Source: UBA2093 sp049454855 (GTDB lineage: Bacteria; Actinomycetota; Acidimicrobiia; Acidimicrobiales; Ilumatobacteraceae). From it: a stretch of 28,722 nt of DNA. Position numbers and translations under genes: made by a program. The stretch spans positions 1 through 28,722 of the forward strand of contig JBMUAQ010000012.1 in assembly GCA_049454855.1 (NCBI GenBank), written 5' to 3'. The notes under the pieces are model-generated. The model was given only the letters and a program-made list of their open reading frames with translations. It did no database searches and was not told where the DNA came from. Position 1 is the stretch's first letter; the number at the start of each line of letters is the position of its first letter. Below, piece after piece: positions 13,875 through 26,385 of the stretch.

Positions 13875-16013
13875 ATGACCCTGAAACACCCCGATCACGA
13901 CGCCGAACAGGCCCACATCGACCGGGCGTACGCGTGTCTCGAGGAGAGCCGCGAGGACGCCCTCCGCATGCGCGAACTCACGCAGTCGGGGCCGGGCGGC
14001 ACCTTCCAGGCCCGCTTCGAGCGCAACGCAGTGGACGAGAAACTGGTGCAACGTCTCGAGAACCTCGAGCTGGGGGATGCGGCTCTCGTGTTCGGCCGCA
14101 TCGACCGGATCGCTGATGACGTCACGACCGAAGCCGACGGTGCCGACGCGCCGCACGTGGAGGCGTTCCACATCGGTCGTCTGGCGCTGTCCGACCGCAA
14201 CCGGGAACCTGTGGTGGTCGACTGGCGCGCGCCCGTTGCCGAACCGTTCTACCGCGCCACCGGACGGCTGCCGATGGGTCTCGTGCGGCGCCGTCACTTC
14301 GTGGTGCAGGGCCGCAAGCTACTGTCCCTCGAGGACGAACTGTTCGGCGAGGGTCACGTGGGCGTCGGTGACGACGGCAGTCTCGTCGACCCACGTGCCG
14401 AGATCCGTGGGTACTCCACGTTGATGGCCGCGCTCGAGGCCGGCCGAAGCGGCCAGCTCGGCGACATCGTGGCCACCATCCAGAGCGAGCAGGACGAGAT
14501 CATCCGCTCCCCACAGGCAGGTGTGCTCGTGGTGCAGGGTGGCCCCGGCACCGGGAAGACGGTGGTGGCGCTTCACCGTGCCGCGTATCTGCTGTACACG
14601 CACCGTTTCCCGCTGGAGGACCAGGGCGTTCTCGTGATCGGACCGAACCGGGTGTTCCTGCGCTACATCGAGCGAGTGCTTCCGTCGCTCGGTGAGGCGG
14701 GCGTGGAACAGGTGGTGCTGCCCGACCTGGTGCCCGACTGCGGGTTCGGCGGCGTCGACTCACCCGAGGCACTGCGCGTGAAGGGGCTGAAGAAGATGGC
14801 GAAGGTGATCGACAAGGCCGTCACCGACCGCGAACGCCCCTTGCGCGAGGACGTCACCATCCCGTACCGCGCGGGCTACGTCACTCTCTCGGTGGATGAG
14901 TCACGTTTCATCGTGAAGGACGCCCGCCGCCGCTACCGCCGCCACAACCAGGGCCGTCGCTACGTGGAGACATCAGTGCAGGAGGCGCTCGCCGCCTCGT
15001 ACTCGGGCGGCAACGCCGACCCTGCCGATGTGCACGACCTGCTGCGCGCCCGCCCCGAGTACCGCGCGATCCTCGAGCGGATGTGGCCGGTGCTCACACC
15101 GGCGCAGTTGCTGCACGATCTCTACGGCAGCAAGGCGCTGCTGCGTCTCGCGGGTGAGGGACAGTTGACCGACCGCGAGAGCCTCGCGTTGTTCCGTGAG
15201 CGCTCGGAGAGCCTCGACGAGGTGCGCTGGACGAATGCCGACGCCGCGCTGCTGGATGAGGCCCGCTTCGTGCTGGGGCCGAGGCCGAACCGGGCCGGAA
15301 AGGTCGACGAGAAGGACGAGATCCGCACCTACGGGCACATCGTCGTCGACGAGGTGCAGGACCTCACGCCGATGCAGATGCGCATGGTCACGCGGCGCTC
15401 GCTCAGCGGGTCGATGACGGTGGTGGGCGACATCGCCCAGGCCACGGGGCCGTTCGCACCCGACAGTTGGGATGACGTGCTCGCGCACCTGCCGACACGC
15501 AAGGAGCCGCGCATCAGCGGGCTGAGCGTGGGCTACCGCATCCCGTCGCCGATCATGGACCTCGCCGACAGGGTGATGCACGCCGCAACCCCCGGCCTGC
15601 GTTCGCCGAAGAGCGTGCGCACCGGGGGAAGCGGCCCGGTGATTCTCGGGGTGGAAGCCGACCGTCTGCTCGATGCGGCGGTGGAACAGGCGATGAACCG
15701 TCTCTCCACCACGGGCCGGAGCCGCGTCGCGGTGATCTGCCCCGACGAGATGGTGGACGATGTGGCCGACCGGCTCGAGGCGCTCGATGCGCCGTTCGGC
15801 CGCGCACAGTCCGCCGGGTTCGACAACGAGATCACCATCGTCCCGGTGACCCTGGTGAAGGGCCTCGAGATCGACGTGAGCGTGGTGGTGGAACCGGCCC
15901 GCATCGTGGAACTTGATTCCCAGGGCCTCCGGTTGCTGTACGTGGCTCTCACCCGCAGCACGAAGGAACTCGTGGTGGTGCACTCGCGCTACCTTCCCGA
16001 CGCGATGCGCTGA
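13875..16013 (+). CDS. helD: HelD/HelR-type RNA polymerase recycling ATPase
   Basis: The 712-aa protein is a superfamily 1 UvrD-like ATPase. It has an N-terminal helical part (HIDRAYACLEESREDALRMR) that in HelD reaches into RNA polymerase, Walker A GGPGTGKT at 222-229 followed by VVALHRAAYLLY, and a DEVQD Walker B motif at 492-496. The LRLLYVALTRSTKELVVVH block near the end is UvrD motif VI. The length and N-terminal extension fit the HelD family, which removes stalled RNA polymerase from DNA; the actinobacterial HelR branch also displaces rifampicin. That drug effect is family knowledge, not shown here. It is divergent from the secreted-protein gene and convergent with the lipoprotein gene. 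Confidence 0.9.
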   Translation: MTLKHPDHDAEQAHIDRAYACLEESREDALRMRELTQSGPGGTFQARFERNAVDEKLVQRLENLELGDAALVFGRIDRIADDVTTEADGADAPHVEAFHIGRLALSDRNREPVVVDWRAPVAEPFYRATGRLPMGLVRRRHFVVQGRKLLSLEDELFGEGHVGVGDDGSLVDPRAEIRGYSTLMAALEAGRSGQLGDIVATIQSEQDEIIRSPQAGVLVVQGGPGTGKTVVALHRAAYLLYTHRFPLEDQGVLVIGPNRVFLRYIERVLPSLGEAGVEQVVLPDLVPDCGFGGVDSPEALRVKGLKKMAKVIDKAVTDRERPLREDVTIPYRAGYVTLSVDESRFIVKDARRRYRRHNQGRRYVETSVQEALAASYSGGNADPADVHDLLRARPEYRAILERMWPVLTPAQLLHDLYGSKALLRLAGEGQLTDRESLALFRERSESLDEVRWTNADAALLDEARFVLGPRPNRAGKVDEKDEIRTYGHIVVDEVQDLTPMQMRMVTRRSLSGSMTVVGDIAQATGPFAPDSWDDVLAHLPTRKEPRISGLSVGYRIPSPIMDLADRVMHAATPGLRSPKSVRTGGSGPVILGVEADRLLDAAVEQAMNRLSTTGRSRVAVICPDEMVDDVADRLEALDAPFGRAQSAGFDNEITIVPVTLVKGLEIDVSVVVEPARIVELDSQGLRLLYVALTRSTKELVVVHSRYLPDAMR

Positions 16014-16028
16014 TTCCGGCGCGGCGGC

Positions 16029-16445
16029 TCAACTCTGCGCGTCGACGAAAATCTGGATGAAGCGCGACGCCTTGTCGGCGTCGGCGGGTCGCTTCTTCTC
16101 CACTGCGGAGCGCACCAGGTCGACGATGCGACGGACATCCAGGTCGCTGTCGTTCTTCAGGGCGACCAGCTGCGGCTCGAGCGCGATCCAGATGGCCTCC
16201 ACGTTGCGCAGTCGCTCGCGGGCCTCCGCATTCGCCTTGTCGGCCACGAGGTTGCCTAGCCCCCGCGCGTTGGCGTCGATTGCGGAGAGAAGGTCTGCCA
16301 CCGAACCGACGGGGATGGTGGTGGTGGTGACCACCGACGACGTTGTCGTGGTGTCGATCGTCTCGAGGATCGTGGTGCTGCAGGACGTGAGCAACACCGC
16401 AGACACAACGCCGACGGCGAACAGGCGCGGGGTGCGTCGGTCCAC
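16029..16445 (-). CDS. Small lipoprotein with Thr-rich linker
   Basis: The 138-aa protein begins with a lipoprotein signal (LFAVGVVSAVLLTSC; lipobox L-T-S-C, Cys22), then a Thr/Ser-rich linker, then a helical domain of about 85 residues rich in Ala, Arg and Glu. It should be anchored on the outer face of the cell membrane. The family is not recognised. The GTG at 16445 is 14 nt after the stop of the DtxR-family gene on the same strand, so the two are probably one operon; metal-related function is only a guess from that. The GTG lacks a strong ribosome binding site, and no better start keeps the signal peptide. Confidence 0.78.
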   Translation of the reverse strand: MDRRTPRLFAVGVVSAVLLTSCSTTILETIDTTTTSSVVTTTTIPVGSVADLLSAIDANARGLGNLVADKANAEARERLRNVEAIWIALEPQLVALKNDSDLDVRRIVDLVRSAVEKKRPADADKASRFIQIFVDAQS

Positions 16446-16459
16446 GTGCGGTGCCCGGA

Positions 16460-17122
16460 TCAGACCGTGACCAGGATGCGCGAGCAGGCGAACGGGTCGA
16501 CCTGCACCTCGCGGCCGCCAACGCTGACGGTCATGCTGCCGTCGCGCTTCACGTCGGTGACGGTTCCGCTGTGGCCGGGCAGCAGGTGCCACTTCTCGAG
16601 GAAGTCGAGCATTCCCTCGGTGAACTCGAGCTCCTCGGGGATGCGCGACACAGTGAAGTTCGTGCCTTCCCCGACCTTGTTGAGGCGCACAGCATCGGGT
16701 GCCTCGTAGCCGGATCCCGGGATCGGGTTGCCGTGCGGGCACGTGGTGGGGTGCCCGAGCAGGCGCACCATGGACTCCTCGACCTCCTGCGACATGACGT
16801 GCTCCCACTTGCCGGCCTCGCGGTGGGCGAGTGCCCATGAGAGACCCAGCACGTCGGTGAGGAAGCGCTCCGCCAGCCGGTGGCGGCGCACGACCCGAAC
16901 CGCAAGTTCCTGACCCGAGGCCGTGAGGGAGATCACGTTGCCCTCGACCGTGACGAGCCCCTCGTCGGTCATGCGGCGGATCATCTCGGACACCGACGGC
17001 CGCGACACGCGCAGGCGGTCGGCGATGCGGGCCTGGATGACCTCCACGTTGTCCTCGCGCAGGTCGAAGATGCACTCGCAGTATTCCTCGAACGCGGGAT
17101 GGTGCTCTCCGGGGTTCGGCAT
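16460..17122 (-). CDS. DtxR/IdeR-family metal-dependent repressor
   Basis: The 220-aa protein has an N-terminal winged helix (RIADRLRVSRPSVSEMIRRM, 32-51), a dimerisation and metal-binding domain (to about 137) and a C-terminal FeoA/SH3-like domain from about 145. The ancillary metal-site residues His81, Glu85 and His100 and the primary-site pair Glu107-His108 (KWEHVM) are kept. By eye alignment with DtxR, the Cys102 position is Gly104 and the Met10 position is Glu13, so the primary site differs from both DtxR/IdeR and MntR. It probably represses metal-homeostasis genes; the metal is unclear. ATG 17122 is 6 nt after a TAGGAT -10 box. Confidence 0.92.
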   Translation of the reverse strand: MPNPGEHHPAFEEYCECIFDLREDNVEVIQARIADRLRVSRPSVSEMIRRMTDEGLVTVEGNVISLTASGQELAVRVVRRHRLAERFLTDVLGLSWALAHREAGKWEHVMSQEVEESMVRLLGHPTTCPHGNPIPGSGYEAPDAVRLNKVGEGTNFTVSRIPEELEFTEGMLDFLEKWHLLPGHSGTVTDVKRDGSMTVSVGGREVQVDPFACSRILVTV

Positions 17123-17128
17123 GTGCCC

Positions 17129-17134
17129 ATCCTA
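17129..17134 (-). promoter_or_regulatory. -10 box of the DtxR-family gene (leaderless)
   Basis: TAGGAT on the - strand ends 6 nt before ATG 17122. It shares a 63-bp divergent region with the lhr promoter. Confidence 0.5.
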
Positions 17135-17173
17135 TTTCCGGTCCGCCGATTCGGGCCCGTCGCACGGTGTGAC

Positions 17174-17179
17174 TATGTT
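17174..17179 (+). promoter_or_regulatory. -10 box of lhr (leaderless)
   Basis: TATGTT ends 6 nt before ATG 17186; the preceding GTGTGAC gives an extended -10-like context (TGAC). A weak TTCGGG at 17150 is 18 bp upstream. Confidence 0.5.
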
Positions 17180-17185
17180 GCGGGA

Positions 17186-21718
<4,533 letters not shown>

Positions 21719-21727
21719 GCGACCGGT

Positions 21728-22312
21728 TCAGGCCCGTGGTTCCGCGCCCACGGAACGCAGACCCGCCCATGCCAGTCCGGCAATCGCGATGCCCACGCGT
21801 TCTGCGTCGAACCTCGCGTGCTGGGCGATGAGGTGGCGGCTCACTGCCTCGGCCATCCCGACGAGTCCGAGCGCGAACGTGCGCTGGTCCTCGGCCGACA
21901 CGGGGGCGGTGATGAACGGTGCGATAGCCGCCGCCGCTGCGTCCTCGAAATGCTTCACGATGTCGGCGAACTCCTCGTCCACGCGTCCGCTGCTCTCGAA
22001 CACGAGGGAGAACGCCTCCCTGTGCGCGTCCACCCAGGTGAAGTAGGCCACCATGCCGTTCACCGTCTTCTGGCGGCCGTTGTCGCCGGCAGCGGCGGCC
22101 GCACGGGTGACGTGACTGACGAGGTCGCGGCCGACATGGTCGAGCAGCTCCAGGTACAGAGCCCGCTTGGAGTCGAAGTACTGGTACAGAACGGGTTTCG
22201 TCACGCCGAGCTGCTCCGCGATGTCGTTCATCGAGGTGTTGTGGTAGCCGGCGCGGGCGAAGGCCTGCAGAGCGACGGAGAGAATCTGCTCGCGCCGCTC
22301 GGGCGCGCTCAC
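21728..22312 (-). CDS. TetR-family transcriptional regulator
   Basis: The 194-aa protein has an N-terminal TetR helix-turn-helix (TSMNDIAEQLGVTKPVLYQYF with FDSKRALYLELL after it). The C-terminal part, about 130 residues, is the ligand-binding and dimer domain and gives no hint of the ligand. The GTG start at 22312 overlaps the stop of the small membrane-protein gene as GTGA, so the two are translationally coupled and the regulator probably controls that gene, itself or a remote target. It is convergent with lhr, 9 bp away. The sequence of the ORF upstream of the GTG encodes the membrane protein in another frame and is not part of the regulator. Confidence 0.9.
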   Translation of the reverse strand: MSAPERREQILSVALQAFARAGYHNTSMNDIAEQLGVTKPVLYQYFDSKRALYLELLDHVGRDLVSHVTRAAAAAGDNGRQKTVNGMVAYFTWVDAHREAFSLVFESSGRVDEEFADIVKHFEDAAAAAIAPFITAPVSAEDQRTFALGLVGMAEAVSRHLIAQHARFDAERVGIAIAGLAWAGLRSVGAEPRA

Positions 22313-22560
22313 AGTCCGCGCTCCGCGTCCTCGCGCTCGGCGGCCTTCACCGCGTAGCCGAGCACGATCGACGGGGCGAGGAGAACGCACCCGGCGATGA
22401 GGCTCACCGTCACCGCGGTGACGATCGGACCGGCGAACCCGAACGCGAACGCCATGACGAACAGCGACATCGCGAGCGCCATGAGGAGCCAGCCCACGCG
22501 GTTGGCGAGGAGGGTCCACCTGGCCACCTGTGCCCTGCGTCGGCGCACCGGATCGTCCAT
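22309..22560 (-). CDS. Small membrane protein, 83 aa, two TM helices
   Basis: The protein begins with a basic stretch (DDPVRRRRAQVARW) and has two predicted membrane helices (about 21-43 and 47-68), followed by a charged tail (KAAEREDAERGL). Its size and layout are common in actinobacterial genes paired with regulators, but no function is known to me. The ATG at 22560 lies 7 nt after a TACGCT -10 box located within the 3' end of the sortase gene, so this gene and the TetR gene have their own promoter. It is too short to be found by length alone; the GTGA overlap with the TetR gene supports it. Confidence 0.75.
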   Translation of the reverse strand: MDDPVRRRRAQVARWTLLANRVGWLLMALAMSLFVMAFAFGFAGPIVTAVTVSLIAGCVLLAPSIVLGYAVKAAEREDAERGL

Positions 22561-22567
22561 CCAGGAC

Positions 22568-22595
22568 AGCGTAGGTGTCAGAACACCGCCGGCAA
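22568..22595 (-). promoter_or_regulatory. Promoter of the small membrane protein / TetR pair
   Basis: On the - strand TTGCCG (22595-22590) and TACGCT (22573-22568) are 16 bp apart, and the -10 box ends 7 nt before ATG 22560. It overlaps the sortase stop region. The -35 box resembles that of the NfuA-like gene (TTGCCC). Confidence 0.55.
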
Positions 22596-23540
22596 CAGGC
22601 CCGACACGCTCTCGAACGCGAAGAAGAGGCTCACGGCGAAGAGCGGCAGCCAGGCGGTCCACACCGCGGCGTTGCGCGCGATCACCCTCGCGTCGCGGCG
22701 CGCCAACGGCCGCGACAACCGCCGGGCGCCGGCCCACAGCAGCACGCACGCCGCGGTCCACAGAAGCGTCGGCACGATGCTCGCCGGGTCGTGGAACCAG
22801 CCCGGCGTCTCTCCCACGGTGTCCACCGACACCCCGTCGATGGTTGCGTCGGCACCCTCCACGACGGCGACAGGGGTGGCCCGCAACGGTGAGTGCAGCG
22901 ATACGAGCTCCCCGCGCACGATGAGTCTGTCCTTGGAGGTCCACTTCGGGTGGCAGGTGACGAGCGTGAGGATGGCACGGGACGGGTCGTCGGTGCGGAT
23001 GACGCTGACCTCGTTCGCCGACACCACCTTCGAGCCCGTGACCCTGTAGGTGAACGTGCCCTGCTGGGTGGTGAAGACGATCTCGTCGCCCTTCTGCAGC
23101 ATGTCGAGGTGCTCGAAGGGACCGCCGTAACTCTCGCGGTGGCCCGCGATCGCGACGTTGCCGAGCTGACCGGGCAGGGGCGAGCCCGCGAACACTCCCG
23201 GGCCGCGCTCGAGTTGCTCGAGCTTGGCGCCGGCCACCAGCCATGCGTTCACGTCGATCACCGGGATGTTGATCTTGCCGATGGCATCGCCGACGAGCGG
23301 CAGCTCCGGAACCTGCGACGAATAGTTGCGGGTCCTCGTGACGGTCTCCTCGAACTTCTGCTCGAGTTCGCGCTGGTCTGCCTGCTGGCGGATGCCCGTG
23401 CCCCACACCCGGTAGCCGACGAACGCGAGCAGCACGAGACCGGTCACCAGGAGGAACCGACCGATGCGCTCGACGGGACTCCGTCGTGCGCCCGGCGCAG
23501 GAGCATCGCCGGGAGGCATGTCGTCGGTGAGCGTCTGCAT
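22578..23540 (-). CDS. Class E-like sortase with C-terminal membrane segments
   Basis: The 320-aa protein has an N-terminal membrane anchor (about 28-46) and a sortase domain: catalytic His134 (AGHRES), Cys196 (TLVTCHP) and Arg205 or Arg209 (SKDRLIVRG). The TLVTCHP motif is typical of class E sortases of actinobacteria. Unlike most, it continues past the catalytic domain with two more hydrophobic segments (about 256-272 and 292-312). Sortases attach proteins with an LPXTG-like signal to the cell wall or build pili; no candidate substrate is in the window. ATG 23540 is 8 nt after a TAGGTT box. Confidence 0.92.
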   Translation of the reverse strand: MQTLTDDMPPGDAPAPGARRSPVERIGRFLLVTGLVLLAFVGYRVWGTGIRQQADQRELEQKFEETVTRTRNYSSQVPELPLVGDAIGKINIPVIDVNAWLVAGAKLEQLERGPGVFAGSPLPGQLGNVAIAGHRESYGGPFEHLDMLQKGDEIVFTTQQGTFTYRVTGSKVVSANEVSVIRTDDPSRAILTLVTCHPKWTSKDRLIVRGELVSLHSPLRATPVAVVEGADATIDGVSVDTVGETPGWFHDPASIVPTLLWTAACVLLWAGARRLSRPLARRDARVIARNAAVWTAWLPLFAVSLFFAFESVSGLLPAVF

Positions 23541-23548
23541 CCCGGTCG

Positions 23549-23554
23549 AACCTA
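23549..23554 (-). promoter_or_regulatory. -10 box of the sortase gene (near-leaderless)
   Basis: TAGGTT on the - strand ends 8 nt before ATG 23540; the -35 region is poor. Confidence 0.4.
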
Positions 23555-23615
23555 CTCGCACGCTCCGTGCGCACGCGGGCGCGTGACGCGTGGGGGCGGA
23601 ACGTCCCTGTCGCAC

Positions 23616-23621
23616 TAGCGT
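23616..23621 (+). promoter_or_regulatory. -10 box of the ccm operon (near-leaderless)
   Basis: TAGCGT ends 8 nt before ATG 23630 (or 5 nt before an in-frame TTG at 23627). This is the likely start of the ccmABCDEFG transcript; the -35 region is poor. Confidence 0.42.
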
Positions 23622-23629
23622 CACGGTTG

Positions 23630-24283
23630 ATGGACGCCGCAGTCGACCTGAGGGGAGTTGTGGCGGTTCTCGGGGGTTTCCCGGCCCTCGCCGGGGCCGA
23701 CCTGAGGGTCGAGCGGGGCGAGACGGTGTTGCTGCGCGGCCCGAACGGCGCGGGCAAGACAAGTCTCCTGCGGGTGTGTGCGGGTCTGCTGCCGGTGGAA
23801 CGCGGTGGCGGCACCGTGCTCGGGATGGACATCACCGCCGACAGGGAGGGCATCCGGCGCCGGGTCGGCCTGCTCGGCCATGCGAACGGTCTGTACCTCG
23901 ACCTCACCGCGGAGCAGAACGTGCGGTTCTGGGCCGGGACCGTCGGTGCGGGTGACGACGAGGTCGAGTCCGCCATGTCGCGCATGCGTCTCGACGGTCG
24001 GCTGTCGTCGGTGCGGGCGGGCCGGATGTCGGCCGGGCAGCGGCGTCGTTGCGCGCTCGCCGCTCTCATCGTGCGGAGGGCGGAACTGTGGCTGCTGGAC
24101 GAACCGCATGCGGGTCTCGACGCGGCCGGCCGTGACGAGATCGATGCGGTGCTGCGCGAGGCGGTGCGCTCGGGTGCCACCGTGATCGTCTCGTCGCACG
24201 AGCTCGAGCGCGCGGCGTCGTTGGCGTCGCGCACGGTCGTCGTCGACGGGGGCACGGTCCGTGAGGAAGGGCCGCAGGGGTGA
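23630..24283 (+). CDS. ccmA: Heme exporter ATPase CcmA
   Basis: The 217-aa ABC ATPase has Walker A GPNGAGKT at 37-44, signature MSAGQRRR at 133-140 and Walker B LWLLDEP at 153-159; the context identifies it as CcmA. With CcmB and CcmC it forms the complex that releases heme-loaded CcmE for cytochrome c assembly. It is the first gene of the Ccm operon, and its TGA overlaps the GTG of ccmB. ATG 23630 is preferred; an in-frame TTG three bases upstream is possible. Confidence 0.93.
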   Translation: MDAAVDLRGVVAVLGGFPALAGADLRVERGETVLLRGPNGAGKTSLLRVCAGLLPVERGGGTVLGMDITADREGIRRRVGLLGHANGLYLDLTAEQNVRFWAGTVGAGDDEVESAMSRMRLDGRLSSVRAGRMSAGQRRRCALAALIVRRAELWLLDEPHAGLDAAGRDEIDAVLREAVRSGATVIVSSHELERAASLASRTVVVDGGTVREEGPQG

Positions 24284-24981
24284 GGAACGGCACCGCGTCC
24301 GCACGTGCCGCGATCGCGGCGGCGGTGGCCCGCAAGGACCTCCAGGTGGAGCGCGGGAGCCGCGTGGTGACGAACCAGGTCGCGCCGTTCGCGCTCGTGG
24401 TGATGGTGATGTTCGCGTTCGCGCTCGACAACGAGGGCATCCTCCAGCGCGTGGCCCCCGGGCTCGTGTGGCTCGCGACGCTGTTCAGCATGCTCGTGGT
24501 GGTGCAACGCAGCTTCGCCGTGGAATCCGCGGACGGGGCACTCGATGCCCTGCGCGTGGCCGGGGTCGACCCCGTCGCGATCTTCCTCGGCAAGTCGGTT
24601 GCCTTGATGGTGCAATTGTTCGCCCTGGAGACCCTGCTCGTCGCCGCCGCTTTCGTTCTCTACGGGGTGGAACCGAGCGCAACGGGGTGGTTGGAGGCGT
24701 TCGTCACCATGCTCGCCGCGACCATCGGGCTGGGCTTCGTGGGTACCCTGTATGGCGGTCTCGCAGCCGGTGCGAGGGGCCGCGAGACTCTGCTCCCGCT
24801 GCTCCTCCTGCCGGTCGTGGCACCCGTCCTCATCGGCGCGACCCGCGCCACCGAGGCGGCCTTCGGAAGTGGCGGAGCCACCGTCGCCGAGGGGTGGCCC
24901 TGGATCGGCCTCCTCGCGGTGTTCGCGGTGGTGTTCGGCGCGGCCGGCTCGGTCGCGTTCGGGCCGCTGGTCGACGAGTAG
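24280..24981 (+). CDS. ccmB: Heme exporter membrane protein CcmB
   Basis: The 233-aa protein has about six membrane helices and the RKDLQVERGS start typical of CcmB; the ATPase-contacting region lies in its cytoplasmic loops (SFAVESADGALDALRVAG). With CcmA it forms the ABC core of the cytochrome c maturation complex. The GTG start overlaps the ccmA stop as GTGA, so translation is coupled. A 44-nt gap with no clear Shine-Dalgarno site precedes ccmC. Confidence 0.93.
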   Translation: MRNGTASARAAIAAAVARKDLQVERGSRVVTNQVAPFALVVMVMFAFALDNEGILQRVAPGLVWLATLFSMLVVVQRSFAVESADGALDALRVAGVDPVAIFLGKSVALMVQLFALETLLVAAAFVLYGVEPSATGWLEAFVTMLAATIGLGFVGTLYGGLAAGARGRETLLPLLLLPVVAPVLIGATRATEAAFGSGGATVAEGWPWIGLLAVFAVVFGAAGSVAFGPLVDE

Positions 24982-25025
24982 GGCGCACACGCACATCGAG
25001 AGACCCCCGACGAGATGACCCGCAC

Positions 25026-25778
25026 ATGACCGAGACGCAGACCGCGACCGATGCCTCCACCGGCACGCCTGCCACGCGACGGCTGGGGTCCGCCGTGGTC
25101 GTTCTCTCCGTGCTGCTCGCGATGAGCGCGCTGTGGTGGTCGGCGGAGGATGTCGTGCAGGGCAGCACGGTGCGCATCATGTACGTGCACGTGCCCAGCA
25201 TCTGGGTGGCATACATGGCGTTCTTCCTCACCGCGGTGTGCTCGGCCGTGTACCTCTCCGGCCGCAACCGCTCGCTCGCGTGGGACAGGGTGGCCGGTGC
25301 CAGCGGGGAGATCGGTGTCCTCTTCGTCGCGGTGTCACTCGTGACGGGCAGTCTGTGGGGCCGTCTCACCTGGGGCACCTACTGGGTGTGGGACGCTCGG
25401 CTCACCAGCACGGCGTTCCTCTTCATCACCTACATCGGGTACCTCGCGGTCCGTCGGCTCGACGGCACGATGCGTCAGCGTGCACGGCGCTCGGCCGTGC
25501 TCGCGCTGCTCGCCGTGCTCGAGATCCCGCTCGTGCACTTCAGTGTCCGCCTCTGGCGTTCGCTCCACCAGGAGGCCTCCGTGGCCGACCCGAACGCGCA
25601 GGTGAAGCTCGACGGGCTGATGCTCTTCACCCTCTTCCTCGGGCTCGTGACATTCACGGCCCTGTTCGTGTGGCTGCTGCTGCACCGTCAGCGCGTGATC
25701 CACCTCGAGGACACTGTCGCCGGGCGCGGTCTCGACGATGCGATCGAGGCGCGCCGCAGCGAGGCGGGGAGGGTCTGA
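25026..25778 (+). CDS. ccmC: Heme-delivery protein CcmC
   Basis: The 250-aa protein has six membrane helices and the tryptophan-rich heme motif WGTYWVWD at 116-123. His55 (MYVHVPSIW) and His171 (LVHFSVRLW) are at the positions that ligate heme iron in CcmC. It places heme onto CcmE outside the membrane. The ATG at 25026 gives the normal length; the longer frame upstream overlaps ccmB and is rejected. The stop overlaps the ATG of ccmD by one base. Confidence 0.95.
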   Translation: MTETQTATDASTGTPATRRLGSAVVVLSVLLAMSALWWSAEDVVQGSTVRIMYVHVPSIWVAYMAFFLTAVCSAVYLSGRNRSLAWDRVAGASGEIGVLFVAVSLVTGSLWGRLTWGTYWVWDARLTSTAFLFITYIGYLAVRRLDGTMRQRARRSAVLALLAVLEIPLVHFSVRLWRSLHQEASVADPNAQVKLDGLMLFTLFLGLVTFTALFVWLLLHRQRVIHLEDTVAGRGLDDAIEARRSEAGRV

Positions 25779-25912
25779 TGGAGCACGCCACCTTCATCAT
25801 CGGCAGTTGGGTGATCACCGCAGCCGCGGTGGTGTCGTACGCGCTGTGGGTTGTGCGCCGCGGGCGTGCCCTCGCGCGTCGGGCGACGCACGAGGAGATG
25901 CCGTGGACCTGA
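25778..25912 (+). CDS. ccmD: CcmD, small membrane protein of the CcmABCD complex
   Basis: The 44-aa frame has one membrane helix (about 7-26) and a basic cytoplasmic tail (VVRRGRALARRAT), the normal form of CcmD. The product joins CcmABC and is needed for release of heme-loaded CcmE. The ATG overlaps the ccmC stop (TGATG), and its end overlaps the start of ccmE by 10 nt. The position between ccmC and ccmE is diagnostic; the sequence alone would be too short to identify. Confidence 0.88.
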   Translation: MEHATFIIGSWVITAAAVVSYALWVVRRGRALARRATHEEMPWT

Positions 25913-26385
25913 CACCCCGCACCGACGGTGCAGCACCGCAGCCGCGGCGCCGGCGCCGCTGGGCCCCCGTGGCGATCGTGGTGCTGGCCCTCGTGGCGGG
26001 CGGTGTCGTCGTCACCCAGTTCCTCACCAGTGCAATCGACTACTACTGCAACGTCGACGAGGTCGGCGTGCGGCAGGGTTGCGACACCGACCGGCGCATC
26101 CGCGTGCAGGGCGTGGTGAGAAAGGACAGCGTCCGCAAGGAGGACGGTGCCACCGCGTTCGAGATGACCTGGCACGACAGGACGGTGGAGGTGCGTTACC
26201 TCGGGGACCCGGGCGGTGTCTTCCAGGAGTGCATCGCGGTGGTGGCGCACGGGCGCGTGCGCAACGGAGTGCTCGACAGTGACCGCATCGAGGTGAAGCA
26301 CTCGAACGAGTACGTCGAGAAGAACGAGACCCGCTTCGACGAGGCGGACGACGAGGCCGCGGCGTGCTCGCTGTCGGAGGGCTAG
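25903..26385 (+). CDS. ccmE: Heme chaperone CcmE
   Basis: The 160-aa protein has a basic cytoplasmic start (QPRRRRRW), one membrane helix (about 21-41) and an external beta-barrel. Heme is covalently bound at His133 of the HSNEY motif (H-x-x-x-Y, with Tyr137 as second ligand). The RVQGVVRKDS and ECIAVVAHGRV strands fit the family. Four cysteines (49, 60, 110, 155) lie outside the membrane, which is unlike the E. coli protein; disulfide formation is possible. GTG 25903 has GAGGAG five bases upstream and overlaps ccmD; the 3' end overlaps ccmF by 22 nt. Confidence 0.93.
   Translation: MDLTPRTDGAAPQPRRRRRWAPVAIVVLALVAGGVVVTQFLTSAIDYYCNVDEVGVRQGCDTDRRIRVQGVVRKDSVRKEDGATAFEMTWHDRTVEVRYLGDPGGVFQECIAVVAHGRVRNGVLDSDRIEVKHSNEYVEKNETRFDEADDEAAACSLSEG

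Noticed and set aside
16880..17185. N-terminal extension of lhr by 102 codons
   Set aside because: It would overlap the divergent DtxR-family gene and both promoters; homology-like sequence begins at ATG 17186.
21734..21753. CCGTGG/CCACGG hairpin after lhr
   Set aside because: Only six pairs, no U-run, and it lies within the TetR coding region, so it is weak as a terminator.
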